DNA of 64,000 nucleotides from assembly GCF_000687145.1 (NCBI RefSeq), contig NZ_JMFG01000023.1, forward strand, positions 78,310 through 142,309. Direction: 5' to 3'. The notes beneath the pieces were generated by a model. That model had not been told where the DNA came from, searched no databases, and saw nothing but the letters and a program-made list of their open reading frames with translations. This stretch comes from Thermoanaerobaculum aquaticum (GTDB taxonomy: Bacteria > Acidobacteriota > Thermoanaerobaculia > Thermoanaerobaculales > Thermoanaerobaculaceae). Of the stretch, positions 7,858 through 17,700 are shown in pieces. The translations under genes and the position numbers were made by a program. Numbering within the stretch: the first letter of the stretch is position 1; the number at the start of each line of letters is the position of its first letter.

Positions 7858-10689
7858 ATGAAAGACTTCATCTCAATTCGCGGGGCTCGCCAGCACAACC
7901 TCAAGAACATCAACCTGGACATCCCCCGCAACAAGCTGGTGGTGATTACCGGGGTTTCCGGTTCGGGAAAGTCCTCCCTGGCCTTTGATACGCTGTTTGC
8001 CGAAGGGCAAAGGCGTTACGTGGAGTCCCTTTCCGCGTACGCCCGGCAGTTTTTGGAGCAAATGGACAAGCCCGATGTGGACGTCATTGAGGGCCTGTCC
8101 CCTGCCATTTCCATTGAGCAAAAAACCGTTTCCAAAAACCCCCGCTCCACCGTGGGTACCGTCACCGAAATTTACGACTACCTGCGCTTGCTTTACGCTT
8201 CCATTGGCGAGGTTTTTTGCCCCGACTGCCGCATCCCCATTGCCGGACAAACCGTCCAGCAAATGGTGGACCGCATATTGAGCCTCCCCGGCGGCACCCG
8301 CTTTCTGGTGCTGGCCCCCCTCACCCAGGCGAAAAAGGGGGAACACCGCAAGCTCTTTGAGCAAATGGCGCGGGAGGGTTTTGTGCGCGCCCGGGTGAAC
8401 GGGGAAATCATCGAGGTGGCCAACCCCCCTGAGCTGGACAAGAAGAAAAAGCACACCATCGAGGTGGTGGTGGACCGCCTGGAGGTGCGCCAGGACCTGG
8501 CCCAGCGCCTGGCCGATTCCCTGGAAACCGCCCTGCGGGTGGGTGACGGGTTGGTGCGGATCGCCCCCAAAGACCGCGAGGAGTTCGTGCTTTCCTCCCG
8601 CCACGCTTGCCCCCAGTGCGGCTTTTCCCTGGCCGAGCTTTCCCCCCGTCTTTTCTCCTTTAACTCGCCCCAGGGCGCCTGTCCGTCGTGCACGGGCCTG
8701 GGGAGCGTGCAGGAAATTGACCCCGGAAAGCTCATCCTGGATCCCCAGCGCTCGCTAGCTGCCGGCGCCGTAGCCGGCATTGCCGAATCGGGGCGCTCTT
8801 TCCGCTGGCGGCAACTGCAAACCCTGGCCAAGGCCATGGGCTTTTCCCTGCACGTGCCCTGGTACAAGCTGCCCGAGCCGGTGCAGAGGGCGATCCTCTA
8901 CGGCACCACCCAGGAGCTGCACTTTGAGTTTGTGGGGGAGCGTTCCACCTGGGCCTACCGCGCCCCCTTTGAAGGCCTGGTCCCTGCCTTGGAGCGCAAG
9001 TACCGGGAAACCCGCTCCCCGGAAGTACGGGCCGAAATCGAGCGCTTCATGTCGCAAAAGCCCTGCCCCGCCTGTGGCGGACGGCGGTTGCGGAGGGAAG
9101 CGCTGGCGGTGCACATCCGCGGCAAAAACATCCACGACGTGGTGGAGCTTTCGGTGCGGGAAAGCTTGAAGTTCTTCCAGAGCCTGGAGCTCACCCCCCG
9201 TGAGCAGCAGATCGCCGGCAAGATCCTCAAGGAAATCAACGATCGTTTGGAGTTTTTAGCCGCCGTGGGGCTCGACTACCTCACCCTTTCCCGCACCTCC
9301 GGCACGCTTTCCGGCGGCGAAGCCCAACGCATCCGCCTGGCCACCCAAATTGGCTCCAAGCTCATGGGCGTGCTGTACGTTCTCGACGAGCCTTCCATTG
9401 GCCTGCACCAGCGGGACAACCGCAAGCTCTTGGCCACCCTCAAGGGCATGCGCGATTTGGGCAACACCGTTTTGGTGGTGGAGCACGACGAGGAAACCAT
9501 GCGGGAAGCCGACTGGATCGTGGACCTGGGCCCCGGTGCCGGCATCCACGGCGGTGAGGTGGTAGCCGAAGGCCCGCCGGAGGTCATCCCTTCCTTTCCC
9601 CGCTCCCTCACCGGCCGCTACCTGGCTGGGGAGCTCACCATCCCCGTTCCCCCCAAGCGCCGCCCGGGAAACGGCAAAAAGCTCGTCGTTTACGGTGCCC
9701 GGGAGCACAACCTAAAAAACCTCGACGTGGCCTTCCCGCTGGGCATGTTCATTTGCGTCACCGGGGTTTCCGGCTCAGGCAAGTCAACCCTGGTCAACGA
9801 AATCCTCTACAAAGCCTGCGCCCGCAGTTTGTACCGGGCTTTGGAGCTCCCAGGAGCCCACGACCGCCTGGAAGGCACCGAGTTCATCGACAAGGTGGTG
9901 GCCATTGACCAATCCCCCATCGGTCGTACCCCCCGCTCCAACCCCGCCACCTACACCAAGGTTTTTGACCCCATCCGCGAGCTCTTTGCTCTAACCCCCG
10001 AAGCCCGGGCCCGGGGCTACAAACCCGGCCGTTTTTCCTTCAACGTCCGCGGGGGGCGCTGCGAAGCTTGCGCCGGTGAAGGGCAAATCAAAATCGAAAT
10101 GCACTTCCTCCCCGATGTTTACGTCACCTGCGACGTCTGCAAGGGCCGGCGCTACAGCCGGGAAACCCTGGAGGTGCACTACAAGGGCCTGTCCATTGCT
10201 GAGGTTTTGGACCTCACGGTGGAGCAAGCCCGGGAGCTTTTCGCCGCCCACCCCCACATCACCCGCATCCTGGACACCCTCATGGCCGTGGGCCTGGGCT
10301 ACATCAAGCTGGGCCAGCCAGCCACCACCCTTTCCGGCGGTGAAGCCCAGCGCATCAAGCTTTCCCGGGAGCTCGCCCGCCGCGCCACCGGCCAAACCCT
10401 TTACATCCTGGACGAACCCACCACCGGCCTGCACTTTGACGACGTGAAAAAGCTTCTCTCGGTGCTGCACACTCTGGTGGATCGAGGGAACACCGTGGTG
10501 GTCATTGAACACAACCTGGACGTCATCAAAACCGCCGACTGGATCATTGACTTAGGCCCCGAAGGCGGCGACGAAGGCGGCTTCCTGGTGGCCCAGGGCA
10601 CCCCGGAACAGGTCGCCCAAAACGGGCAAAGCTGGACCGGCCGCTACCTCGCCCCGCTGCTTTCCCTCCCCAAAGCCCAAGCGTGTTAA
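7858..10689 (+). CDS. uvrA: Excinuclease ABC subunit A
   Basis: UvrA (943 residues, standard size) is the dimeric ATPase that recognises bulky DNA lesions and loads UvrB in nucleotide excision repair. Both ABC modules are present: Walker [11 protein letters not shown] near residue 31 and [10 protein letters not shown] near 640, each with its signature LSGGEAQRI and the LDEPSIGLH or LDEPTTGLH Walker B. Zinc motifs are visible: CPQCG with CPSCTGLG in the first half, and CEACAGEG with CDVCKGRRY in the second. ATG 7858 is chosen over one 13 codons upstream because of the GGGTGGG before it and the -10 box between them. Confidence 0.97.
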   Translation: MKDFISIRGARQHNLKNINLDIPRNKLVVITGVSGSGKSSLAFDTLFAEGQRRYVESLSAYARQFLEQMDKPDVDVIEGLSPAISIEQKTVSKNPRSTVGTVTEIYDYLRLLYASIGEVFCPDCRIPIAGQTVQQMVDRILSLPGGTRFLVLAPLTQAKKGEHRKLFEQMAREGFVRARVNGEIIEVANPPELDKKKKHTIEVVVDRLEVRQDLAQRLADSLETALRVGDGLVRIAPKDREEFVLSSRHACPQCGFSLAELSPRLFSFNSPQGACPSCTGLGSVQEIDPGKLILDPQRSLAAGAVAGIAESGRSFRWRQLQTLAKAMGFSLHVPWYKLPEPVQRAILYGTTQELHFEFVGERSTWAYRAPFEGLVPALERKYRETRSPEVRAEIERFMSQKPCPACGGRRLRREALAVHIRGKNIHDVVELSVRESLKFFQSLELTPREQQIAGKILKEINDRLEFLAAVGLDYLTLSRTSGTLSGGEAQRIRLATQIGSKLMGVLYVLDEPSIGLHQRDNRKLLATLKGMRDLGNTVLVVEHDEETMREADWIVDLGPGAGIHGGEVVAEGPPEVIPSFPRSLTGRYLAGELTIPVPPKRRPGNGKKLVVYGAREHNLKNLDVAFPLGMFICVTGVSGSGKSTLVNEILYKACARSLYRALELPGAHDRLEGTEFIDKVVAIDQSPIGRTPRSNPATYTKVFDPIRELFALTPEARARGYKPGRFSFNVRGGRCEACAGEGQIKIEMHFLPDVYVTCDVCKGRRYSRETLEVHYKGLSIAEVLDLTVEQARELFAAHPHITRILDTLMAVGLGYIKLGQPATTLSGGEAQRIKLSRELARRATGQTLYILDEPTTGLHFDDVKKLLSVLHTLVDRGNTVVVIEHNLDVIKTADWIIDLGPEGGDEGGFLVAQGTPEQVAQNGQSWTGRYLAPLLSLPKAQAC

Positions 10690-10931
10690 GGTGCTTGATG
10701 CGTTTGGCTGGTGTGGGCTTTAAATCCGTGCCAAGCTTCTGGCGTTTTCCCATTTGACAAGCTACAAGACGTCACCCTCTTTCAAGTTCGTTTACCCCGC
10801 GCTCGTGGGTGGTAACCGCAGGTGCCTTTCACGGCATTGACGTGCTAGCGCAGTTATACTGGGGTAGAAGTTAGCTGGAGAGTCCGGGACAAGCCAGCCA
10901 GAGGCTTTCGGTGCTCTCGCATGGGGGGAAC

Positions 10932-11285
10932 ATGAGTAAGGGAAAAGCCATTGTCCTCGCCGTTTTTACCCTGTGGCCCTTCCTCTATATGTTCTTGTTC
11001 TTTGCTACCATTGTGATCCTCATTACCAGTGCGGCAGCTAAGCCCCAGCCGTCGCAAGACATGCCCCTGCTTTTCGGAGGCATTTTTATCATGCATATCG
11101 CCACGATGCTGGAAATCATGGGCCTTTTGGTGGTTTATATCGTGCATTTGTTTAAGACCGACCGGGTGCCGCAAGACCAAAAAGCTCTCTGGGCAGTGGT
11201 CATTTTCCTAGGCAACGTTCTCGCCATGCCGGTTTACTGGTACCTTTACATCTGGAAACCGCTGCGGGTAGCCGCAGAAAGCTAA
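10932..11285 (+). CDS. Small membrane protein of unknown function
   Basis: This 117-residue protein has at least three hydrophobic segments (about 6-34, 50-76 and 88-112), the last ending in the aromatic run PVYWYLYIWK. That ending loosely resembles the PLDc_N-type membrane domain, but no family is claimed. ATG 10932 is chosen because GGGGGGAA sits directly upstream; a further in-frame ATG lies 21 bp earlier. A TATACT box at 10855-10860 could be its promoter. It precedes the multiheme cytochrome gene by 130 bp on the same strand and may belong with it, but nothing in the sequence assigns a role. Confidence 0.65.
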   Translation: MSKGKAIVLAVFTLWPFLYMFLFFATIVILITSAAAKPQPSQDMPLLFGGIFIMHIATMLEIMGLLVVYIVHLFKTDRVPQDQKALWAVVIFLGNVLAMPVYWYLYIWKPLRVAAES

Positions 11286-11415
11286 GGTTACAAGCCGGTA
11301 ACACTCCGGCGGAGGCCATGGCTTTGTTTTGCCTATTGCAATCCCCGGAGAAAGCCTTGACGTCTTCCGTTTGCTGCCCGATATTGAGCCGCAGGACGTG
11401 ATTTGGGAGGAGATC

Positions 11416-12693
11416 ATGGTAAGAAAGGTGCTGATCCTGGCTTTGGCTGTTACGGGAACCTGGGGCGTTTGGGCTACTGCCACCGCTGCCCCGGAAACAA
11501 CGCAAGCGTCCTGCGTGGGTTGCCATAAGGCGGTGACGCCGGCATTGGTAGCCGATTGGCAGCTCTCCAAGCACGCCGCCAACGACGTGGATTGCGCTGC
11601 GTGTCATGGGGATCAGCACCGCTCGGCAGCGGATACCGCCAAAGCGCTCATCCCCACCCCGGACACCTGCGCCACCTGTCACGAAGACCGGGTGGCCCAG
11701 TTCAAGCGAGGCAAGCACGCCTTTGCCTGGGCAGCCATGAAGGCCATGCCCACCACCCACGCCCTGCCGGTGGCCATGCGGGAAGGGATGAAAGGCTGCG
11801 GAGGATGCCACAAGATCGGGCTCAAAAGCGAGCAAGAGGTCAAGGAGTTGAAAGCCAGCGGCGCGGGCTTTGGTTTGGCCTCCTGCGATGCCTGTCACAC
11901 CCGCCACACCTTTTCGGTGACCGAGGCCCGCCAGCCCCAGGCCTGCCAGACCTGCCACATGGGCTTTGATCACCCGCAATGGGAGATGTACTCGGCATCC
12001 AAGCACGGGGTGCGCTACCTCTTGAAGCAGGCCAAGGTGCTGCCGGCGGAAACCCCGGCGCCCACCTGTCAAACCTGCCACATGCCCGAAGGCAACCACG
12101 AGGTGCGGACGCCTTGGGGCTTCTTGGCGGTGCGGCTGCCGCTGCCGGAAGAACCCCAGTGGGCCGCCGACCAAACCACGATCCTGCAAGCTCTAGGCGT
12201 CCTGGACCCGGCAGGCAAACCCACCCCGCGCCTGGAGGTGGTGAAGGCAGCGCAGGTGGCGCGGCTGTCCGCCGAGGATTTCCAAAAGGAGCGCGAGAAA
12301 CTGCTGAAGGTTTGCAGCCAGTGCCACTCCAGCCGCTTTGCCCAGGAGCAGGTGCAACGGGGCGACGAAATGATCAAGGAAGCGGACCACCTGCTGGCTG
12401 AGGCCATCCGGGAAGTGGCCGGTCTTTACCGCGATGGCATCCTCGCCAAGCCCTCCTCCTACGCCCACGCCTTCCCGGATCTTTTGACCTTCCACGACGC
12501 CCCCACACCCATCGAACAGAAGCTCTTCGTCATGCACTTGGAGCACCGCATGCGTGCCTTCCAGGGCACCTTCCACGCCAACCCCGACTACGCCCTGTGG
12601 TACGGCTGGAGCGAGCTCAAGCGCGATTTGGCGGAAATCAAGGCGATGGCTTCGGAACTCCGGCAAGCTCATGCAGCAACGCCCAAGCGGTAA
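11416..12693 (+). CDS. Exported octaheme cytochrome c, hydroxylamine oxidoreductase-like
   Basis: The 425-residue protein starts with a cleavable signal peptide (MVRKVLILALAVTGTWG, cut after about TAAA), so it is periplasmic. Eight CxxCH haem sites are visible: CVGCH, CAACH, CATCH, CGGCH, CDACH, CQTCH twice, and CSQCH. Count, size and the helical C-terminal third resemble the HAO family of octaheme cytochromes, which oxidise hydroxylamine or reduce nitrite and hydroxylamine. A late DYALWYG motif is where an alignment should look for the HAO crosslinking tyrosine. ATG 11416 follows GGGAGGAG. A hydroxylaminobenzene-mutase homologue lies downstream. Direction of catalysis cannot be told from sequence. 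Confidence 0.82.
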   Translation: MVRKVLILALAVTGTWGVWATATAAPETTQASCVGCHKAVTPALVADWQLSKHAANDVDCAACHGDQHRSAADTAKALIPTPDTCATCHEDRVAQFKRGKHAFAWAAMKAMPTTHALPVAMREGMKGCGGCHKIGLKSEQEVKELKASGAGFGLASCDACHTRHTFSVTEARQPQACQTCHMGFDHPQWEMYSASKHGVRYLLKQAKVLPAETPAPTCQTCHMPEGNHEVRTPWGFLAVRLPLPEEPQWAADQTTILQALGVLDPAGKPTPRLEVVKAAQVARLSAEDFQKEREKLLKVCSQCHSSRFAQEQVQRGDEMIKEADHLLAEAIREVAGLYRDGILAKPSSYAHAFPDLLTFHDAPTPIEQKLFVMHLEHRMRAFQGTFHANPDYALWYGWSELKRDLAEIKAMASELRQAHAATPKR

Positions 12694-13155
12694 AAGGTTT
12701 TGACCCAACTGGCCCACAGACTTTCTGGGGAAAAGGCCGCCGGTGGTGATGCACTCCTCAATGCCTCCGGCGGCCTGCGGACCGCGCCTGTCTGAATTCA
12801 TTCACCGCTAGCTGTGCAGCCCCTGGCCCGCCAGGAAAGCCCGGGTCTCCTTCCGGCCCAAGGCCCCCGGTGAGCTCTTGGCTCAAGCAATCCCTAGCGG
12901 CCAGCGCTTGACAATCTAGCGATTAAGCTTTAGTTTGCGTTAGTCACTTCAACAGCTGCAGAAGTTGAGGGGAAAAAGTGCACATGGGCTTGGACCACTT
13001 TGAGGATTTTGCCTGCTGTTTTTGTGAAATCGCGTCTTGGCCGTGCGAAGAAAAACGGCACCCTCAAGCCCAAAGCAAAATCCCGTTGGGCTTTCCAGCG
13101 GAAAAGGCCGACAAAAGGTTTGAGCATTTTTGGTTCAGAGAGAAAGGGAGGAAAC
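12694..13155. other. 462-bp intergenic region with a long GC hairpin and a promoter
   Basis: No gene is supported here. A perfect 9-bp inverted repeat (GGCCGCCGG at 12735-12743 and CCGGCGGCC at 12767-12775, loop 23 nt) follows the cytochrome gene but lacks a T-run. A promoter-like TTGACA-N17-TAGTTT occurs at 12908-12936. The about 215 bases from there to the next start codon would form a long untranslated leader with no feature I recognise. Confidence 0.5.
12908..12936 (+). promoter_or_regulatory. Sigma-70-type promoter candidate
   Basis: TTGACA (12908-12913), a 17-bp spacer and TAGTTT (12931-12936) form the best consensus-like promoter in this gap. It would drive the hydroxylaminobenzene-mutase homologue with a leader of about 210 nt. 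Confidence 0.35.
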
Positions 13156-13584
13156 ATGAAGGAAAAGTCGCGGCGTTTGTGTTGGCATGGAATGCTGCTT
13201 TTTTTGCTCGGCCTTGTCACCGGCTTGGTGATGCAGCTGTTCCCCAACCCGCGAATGGGATTGGCAGCGCACCTGGAAGGCCTCATGAACGGGATCTTCT
13301 TGCTGGCCTTAGCGGCAAACTGGTCTCGCCTGCGGCTTTCGGCAGGGGCAGAAAAATGGGCCCTGGGCGCTGTGCTCTACGGCACCTACGCCAACTGGTT
13401 CTTCACCTCTCTCGCCGCCGCTTTTGGCACCGCCGCCATGGCACCTCTGGCCGCCGGAGCCCATCGTGGTCAGCCCTGGCAGGAGCTGGTGATTACCGTG
13501 GGTTTTGCCAGCGTGGGGGTGACCATGCTCTTGGGTGTTTCTCTTTTCCTCTGGGGACTGCGGGGGCCCGGGAAAACGGAGTAA
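13156..13584 (+). CDS. Hydroxylaminobenzene mutase homologue (membrane protein)
   Basis: This 142-residue four-helix membrane protein matches the HabA/HabB family, whose characterised members convert hydroxylaminobenzene to aminophenol. Characteristic segments are NPRMGLAAHLEGLMNG, YGTYANW near 78-84, and the C-terminal LFLWGLRG. ATG 13156 has GGGAGG upstream. Many family members are known only from genomes, so the substrate is uncertain. Its position after an HAO-like cytochrome suggests chemistry on N-hydroxyl compounds (inference). The next gene is a secreted cupin 217 bp downstream. Confidence 0.75.
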   Translation: MKEKSRRLCWHGMLLFLLGLVTGLVMQLFPNPRMGLAAHLEGLMNGIFLLALAANWSRLRLSAGAEKWALGAVLYGTYANWFFTSLAAAFGTAAMAPLAAGAHRGQPWQELVITVGFASVGVTMLLGVSLFLWGLRGPGKTE

Positions 13585-13801
13585 GTTTAGACCACCAGTG
13601 CCCGCGGTAGCGACAGCCGCATGGGAACGCACCGGCGGTTCGAGGGGCAATCGGTAGGCAGCAACCGCAAGCCTCAGAAAAGAACCGCTGCTTGGGCCTT
13701 AAAAAGCCACTCGGACTGAGCTTTTGACAGGCCGGAAATATCCGGAGATTGCGCGCGGTTTGCACAAGAATAACTCTCAGAAAGGAGAGGGGGTCTCACC
13801 T

Positions 13802-14173
13802 ATGAGAACACTGGCACGTCTTTCTGTTTTGGTCCTCTTGGCGGGCGCTGCCTTAAGCGCCGTACAGGTAGTGCTGGCCCAGGATGCGGTCAAGGCCCTA
13901 CCTGCCAACAGCAAGGTGCTCGTGGACAACGACGATGTCCGCGTTTACGAGTTCTGGGCAAAACCCGGGGAGAAGGTCGCCATGCACTCCCATCCCCGCA
14001 CCGTGGTTTACTCGCTCACCGACGCCACCGCTACACTCACCGGCGCCGACGGCAAAAGCCAGGTGTCCACCTTCAAGGCCGGACAGGCCATTTACCACGG
14101 GCCCGTAACCCACAAGGCTGAAAACACCGGCAAGACCGATATCCACTTCGTGGTGGTAGAAATTAAGCGGTAA
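13802..14173 (+). CDS. Secreted cupin-domain protein
   Basis: This 123-residue protein has a signal peptide (MRTLARLSVLVLLAGAALSA to about LAQDA) followed by a single small cupin barrel. Motif 1 is the metal-binding GEKVAMHSHPR with two histidines; motif 2 includes GQAIYHGPVTHKAEN. Small cupins bind metals or small ligands and may be enzymes; the substrate is unknown. ATG 13802 is chosen because AGGAGAGGGGG lies about 8 nt upstream and the product then starts with a clean signal sequence. It probably acts in the periplasm, as the HAO-like cytochrome does. Confidence 0.8.
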   Translation: MRTLARLSVLVLLAGAALSAVQVVLAQDAVKALPANSKVLVDNDDVRVYEFWAKPGEKVAMHSHPRTVVYSLTDATATLTGADGKSQVSTFKAGQAIYHGPVTHKAENTGKTDIHFVVVEIKR

Positions 14174-14225
14174 AAGAGGGAAGCACCCCTTACCGGGGCT
14201 TTCAGCTCAATGCCGAGGCTCCGGT

Positions 14226-14264
14226 GCGGGTGGTGAAAAACAGCAAGCAATCCCCACCACCCGC
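14226..14264. repeat. Perfect 10-bp inverted repeat
   Basis: GCGGGTGGTG at 14226-14235 pairs exactly with CACCACCCGC at 14255-14264 across a 19-nt loop, 52 bp after the cupin stop. No T-run follows, so it is not a classical intrinsic terminator by itself. Confidence 0.6.
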
Positions 14265-14299
14265 GGGCCACAGAAGGTCAAAATTCAAGATGTAACTCC

Positions 14300-14342
14300 G
14301 GGCCCAGAGCAAGTGTTAATAACCCTGGGCCCCAGTTTTTTT
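14300..14342 (+). terminator. Intrinsic terminator candidate
   Basis: GGGCCCAG (14300-14307) pairs with CTGGGCCC (14325-14332), followed after CAG by seven T residues (14336-14342). It would end transcripts from the cupin gene. Confidence 0.5.
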
Positions 14343-14782
14343 ATCCACAGCAGGCACCAAACAGCACACTATAGGCAAAAGCATGACCAAAAAAACCCGC
14401 GGACCACCTGCGAGTTTCATCCCAGTGGCTCCATCTTGTTTGGATTTTCAGAGCTCCTTCGGGAGCTGTCAAGGGCAAAGGGCGCGACCAGTGCCCCCTG
14501 CGTGCCAGGACATCGCCCTGCGAGGCAGCGCCCCGATTTCCTCCAGGTCCAATTTGGTCCCTTTGAAGGAGATTCCCTGATACGTGGCTGGGTTGGCTCC
14601 TTTGAGGTGGTTTCAGCGTTGCTTGGGGCGCTTCTTTTGAAACCTACCTTTCGCGGTCCCATCCCCCCGGTTGCTTTTTCTCCCGAAGTAGCCCATACTG
14701 CGACTTAAGCTCACGGCAGAATTTGCCTCACAACGTCCGGGGCGGCGCAAAAGGAGCGCAAGGCGCAGAACTTGGGGGACCA

Positions 14783-17700
14783 ATGATACCTATTAAGCCA
14801 TGGACTACGTTTGTTGTCTTTTGTTTTTTTCTAGCACAGACCGGCACCGCCAGCGAGCCGACGGTGGTGTTTTTCCCTGGGGTGGCCCACGCCCCGGGAG
14901 CCAGCGGAACGGCCTGGCGCTCGGAGGTAGTACTTCACAACCCTACCGGGACCAGCCAACAGGTGGAGCTGGCGTTGCTCCCCCGGGGTTCGGGAGCGGT
15001 GGCGGTGGCGTCCCAGCTGGTCCTCGCTGTGGGTGAAACCCGCCGCATCCCCGACCTTTACGCGTTCTTGCGGGCTCCCGATGGGGCCGGCATGGTCCGC
15101 ATCACAGGCGAGGTGGTGGCGTGGGTCCGCACGTACAACCAAGGGGCCAGCGGAACCTTTGGCCAGGAACTGGTGCCGGTGGACGCCAGCTCCGCATATA
15201 CCCCCAGCGAACCGCTTATCTTCCCTTTTTCTGCCACCGCCGACATCAAGACCGGCTTCCGCTCAAACCTCCTCCTGGTCAACCTGGAGCCCGTTGCCAT
15301 TACCTTCACGCTCCGCGCGGGCACTGCGGAAAAAACCGTCAGCGTACCCGCCGGAGCCTATAGCCAAATTGACAACCTGGGCTCGTTTTTGGGTGCTGCT
15401 TCCGGCTTTTCGGTGGTGCAGGTGAGCGCCACCGGTCGCTGGTTTGCGGCCATTTCCACGGTTGACCCCGTCACCGGCGATCCCACCACCCTTCGGGGTT
15501 TGGGTGCCGGAGACAGTAGCGAACGCCTTTTTGCCGGCGTTGCCAAGCTCCCCGGTGCCAACCAAACCTCCTGGCGCTCCGAGGCCGTGTTTTACAACCC
15601 CACCTCGGCGTCGCTCCCGCTAATCCTGGAGCTGATCCCCCGGGGACAGGGGAACGTAGCCGCCAGGGCCAACTTGACCTTGGCTGCTGGAGAAACCCGC
15701 TACCTCCCAGACCTCTACCAGACCCTCGGGGTGGCGTCGGGAGCTGGGACCCTGAAGGTTCAAGGAGGAGCCCTGGCCTGGGTCCGGACCTTCAACAAGG
15801 GAAACCAGGGCAGCTTTGGTCAGGATTTACCCCCGGCCACGCCTTCCCTGGCGGTGGGATCCTCCATGCCGGTGGCGCTGTCGGTTTATTCCCCCACCAG
15901 TCCCCAGACGGATTTCCGCTCCAACTTGGTGGTGCAAAACTTGGAAAACCGCGATATCACGCTTTCCCTCCGTGCGGGAGTAACGGAAAAGTTGCAGGTC
16001 ATCAAGGCCAATTCCTATACCCAAATTGACAATTTGGGCAACTTCATGGGCCTGCCGCCAGGGGCAGCCACGGTTTGGGCCCAAGCCAACGGCCGCTGGC
16101 TTGGTGCCATGTCCACCATTGATCCGGTGACCGGAGACCCCACCACCTTTCGCGACGCCCGCAGTTTCCTTCCCCCCAGCAGCTATGACCTTATCGAAGC
16201 AGCCCTTGCCAACCAGACGATTAGCAGCGAACAAGCATTGACCTACAAGGTTTTTGCTGATTTCGGGGATTCACGCTTACCGGCGCAGTTCCAGGGCGAT
16301 GACCGCAACACCCATGAAGCCCTGGGGACGGCAGAGGCCGCGGAGAAATTTGCCACCCTTTCGCCAGCAACCCAGGAGGTCGTTGGCCCTTATTTGGTCC
16401 AGCCTTTTTACGCCGGCAGTTGGTGGGACCGGCGGAGGGCCGGAGTAACGGGAGTGTCGGCTTTGGCTACCATGTGTCGGCCTTGGGCCATTACCTGCCC
16501 CATTCTCAGTGGAGACTGGGAATACTACGACGGCACCTACGTGCGGGTGTGGTACCTGAAATCCCATGCCGCCACTGATGCAGCCGTGGCTCGCGCCTTA
16601 GCTGCTGCCGCCACCTCCGACATTTGGCCAAAATTCACGGCTTCCATGGGACGGGTCCCAAAACCCGACGGGGACGAGGGGGGCAGCGCTCTTTACGATG
16701 TGGTTTTGTCCGACGGGCTGTCCTCCAGAACTTACGGTTCAACCGTCCCGACGACGCTTATCGCTTGTAACAACGCCCCAGCTTTCTCGTACCTTAACCG
16801 GACCATCAGCGACCTAAACATCTTCAAGTCCATTTTGGCCCACGAGACCTTTCACGGCGTACAAATTGGTTTCAACAGCCGCCAATGCCCCACGTCAATG
16901 CGATGGCTGAGCGAGGGCACCGCCACCTGGTTCGAAGACTTTGTTTATCCCGGCACCAACCGGGAACACGACGATGCGCCTCATTACTTGGACAAACCCT
17001 ACCTCGCCATTGACAACGACGGCGGGGACGTCCTCAAGCCCTATGGCACCTACACGTTCTTTTACTACTTGACCCGCATTCGCGGACTTGCCCCTGATGT
17101 CATTGGCAAGATCTGGGATGCCACGGTAGGTGCGGACGGCCTCCACGCTTTGGATAGCGCCTTGCGCTCCGTTTCGGCAGAGCTTGATAAGTCCTGGCCG
17201 GACTTTGCAGTGTACGCTTGGAACCAACAGGCGCCTTTTAATCTCTTTACCAACGATGGCCTTACTTATGGGGCACAAGTAAACCCACCGCGGACAGGCA
17301 CCTTATCCACCCGTGACGCAAGCTGGGAAGTCATCCCTAAGACCAAGCCGCCTTTGCTCCGGCTTTCTCTTTTTTATTATCACTACGATTTCCCCGACGC
17401 CAGCGTTGCTGCCCTGGGTTTCTTTAACGGCTTGACCCGCAGCCTTAGCCTGCAAACCGTTGACGAATTTGGGAAGCTTTACAGTGCCTCCCCCCTTGCC
17501 GGGCCAGACACCGCCGAAGGGGGGCACATCACAGCGCTCGTAAAGATCAACGGCACCTGGAAAAAAGAGGATTGGACCCCGCTGGCTGGACGGCTTTACT
17601 GCCGCGATCTGAAAGCCGAACGGGTGGAATCGCTGGTGATTATCCTGTCCAATGCAGATGTGAGCGAGATAAGCTCCGTGTGGCCCAAAGGGGACTACCC

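Larger units (their letters stand above)
14174..14782. other. 609-bp intergenic region without a supported gene
   Basis: It contains a 10-bp perfect inverted repeat and a terminator-like hairpin (listed separately). The remaining bases hold only short open frames with no ribosome binding site, no recognisable composition and no family resemblance. The right end carries GGGGGA before the next gene. Confidence 0.6.

Noticed and set aside
10754-10860. TTGACA at 10754 and TTGACG at 10837 as -35 boxes for the small membrane gene
   Set aside because: Neither has a -10 box at 16-18 bp; TATACT at 10855 is 12 bp from the second one.
14383-14708. Short plus-strand frames before the large secreted protein
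   Set aside because: No Shine-Dalgarno, unlikely composition, and they overlap each other out of frame.
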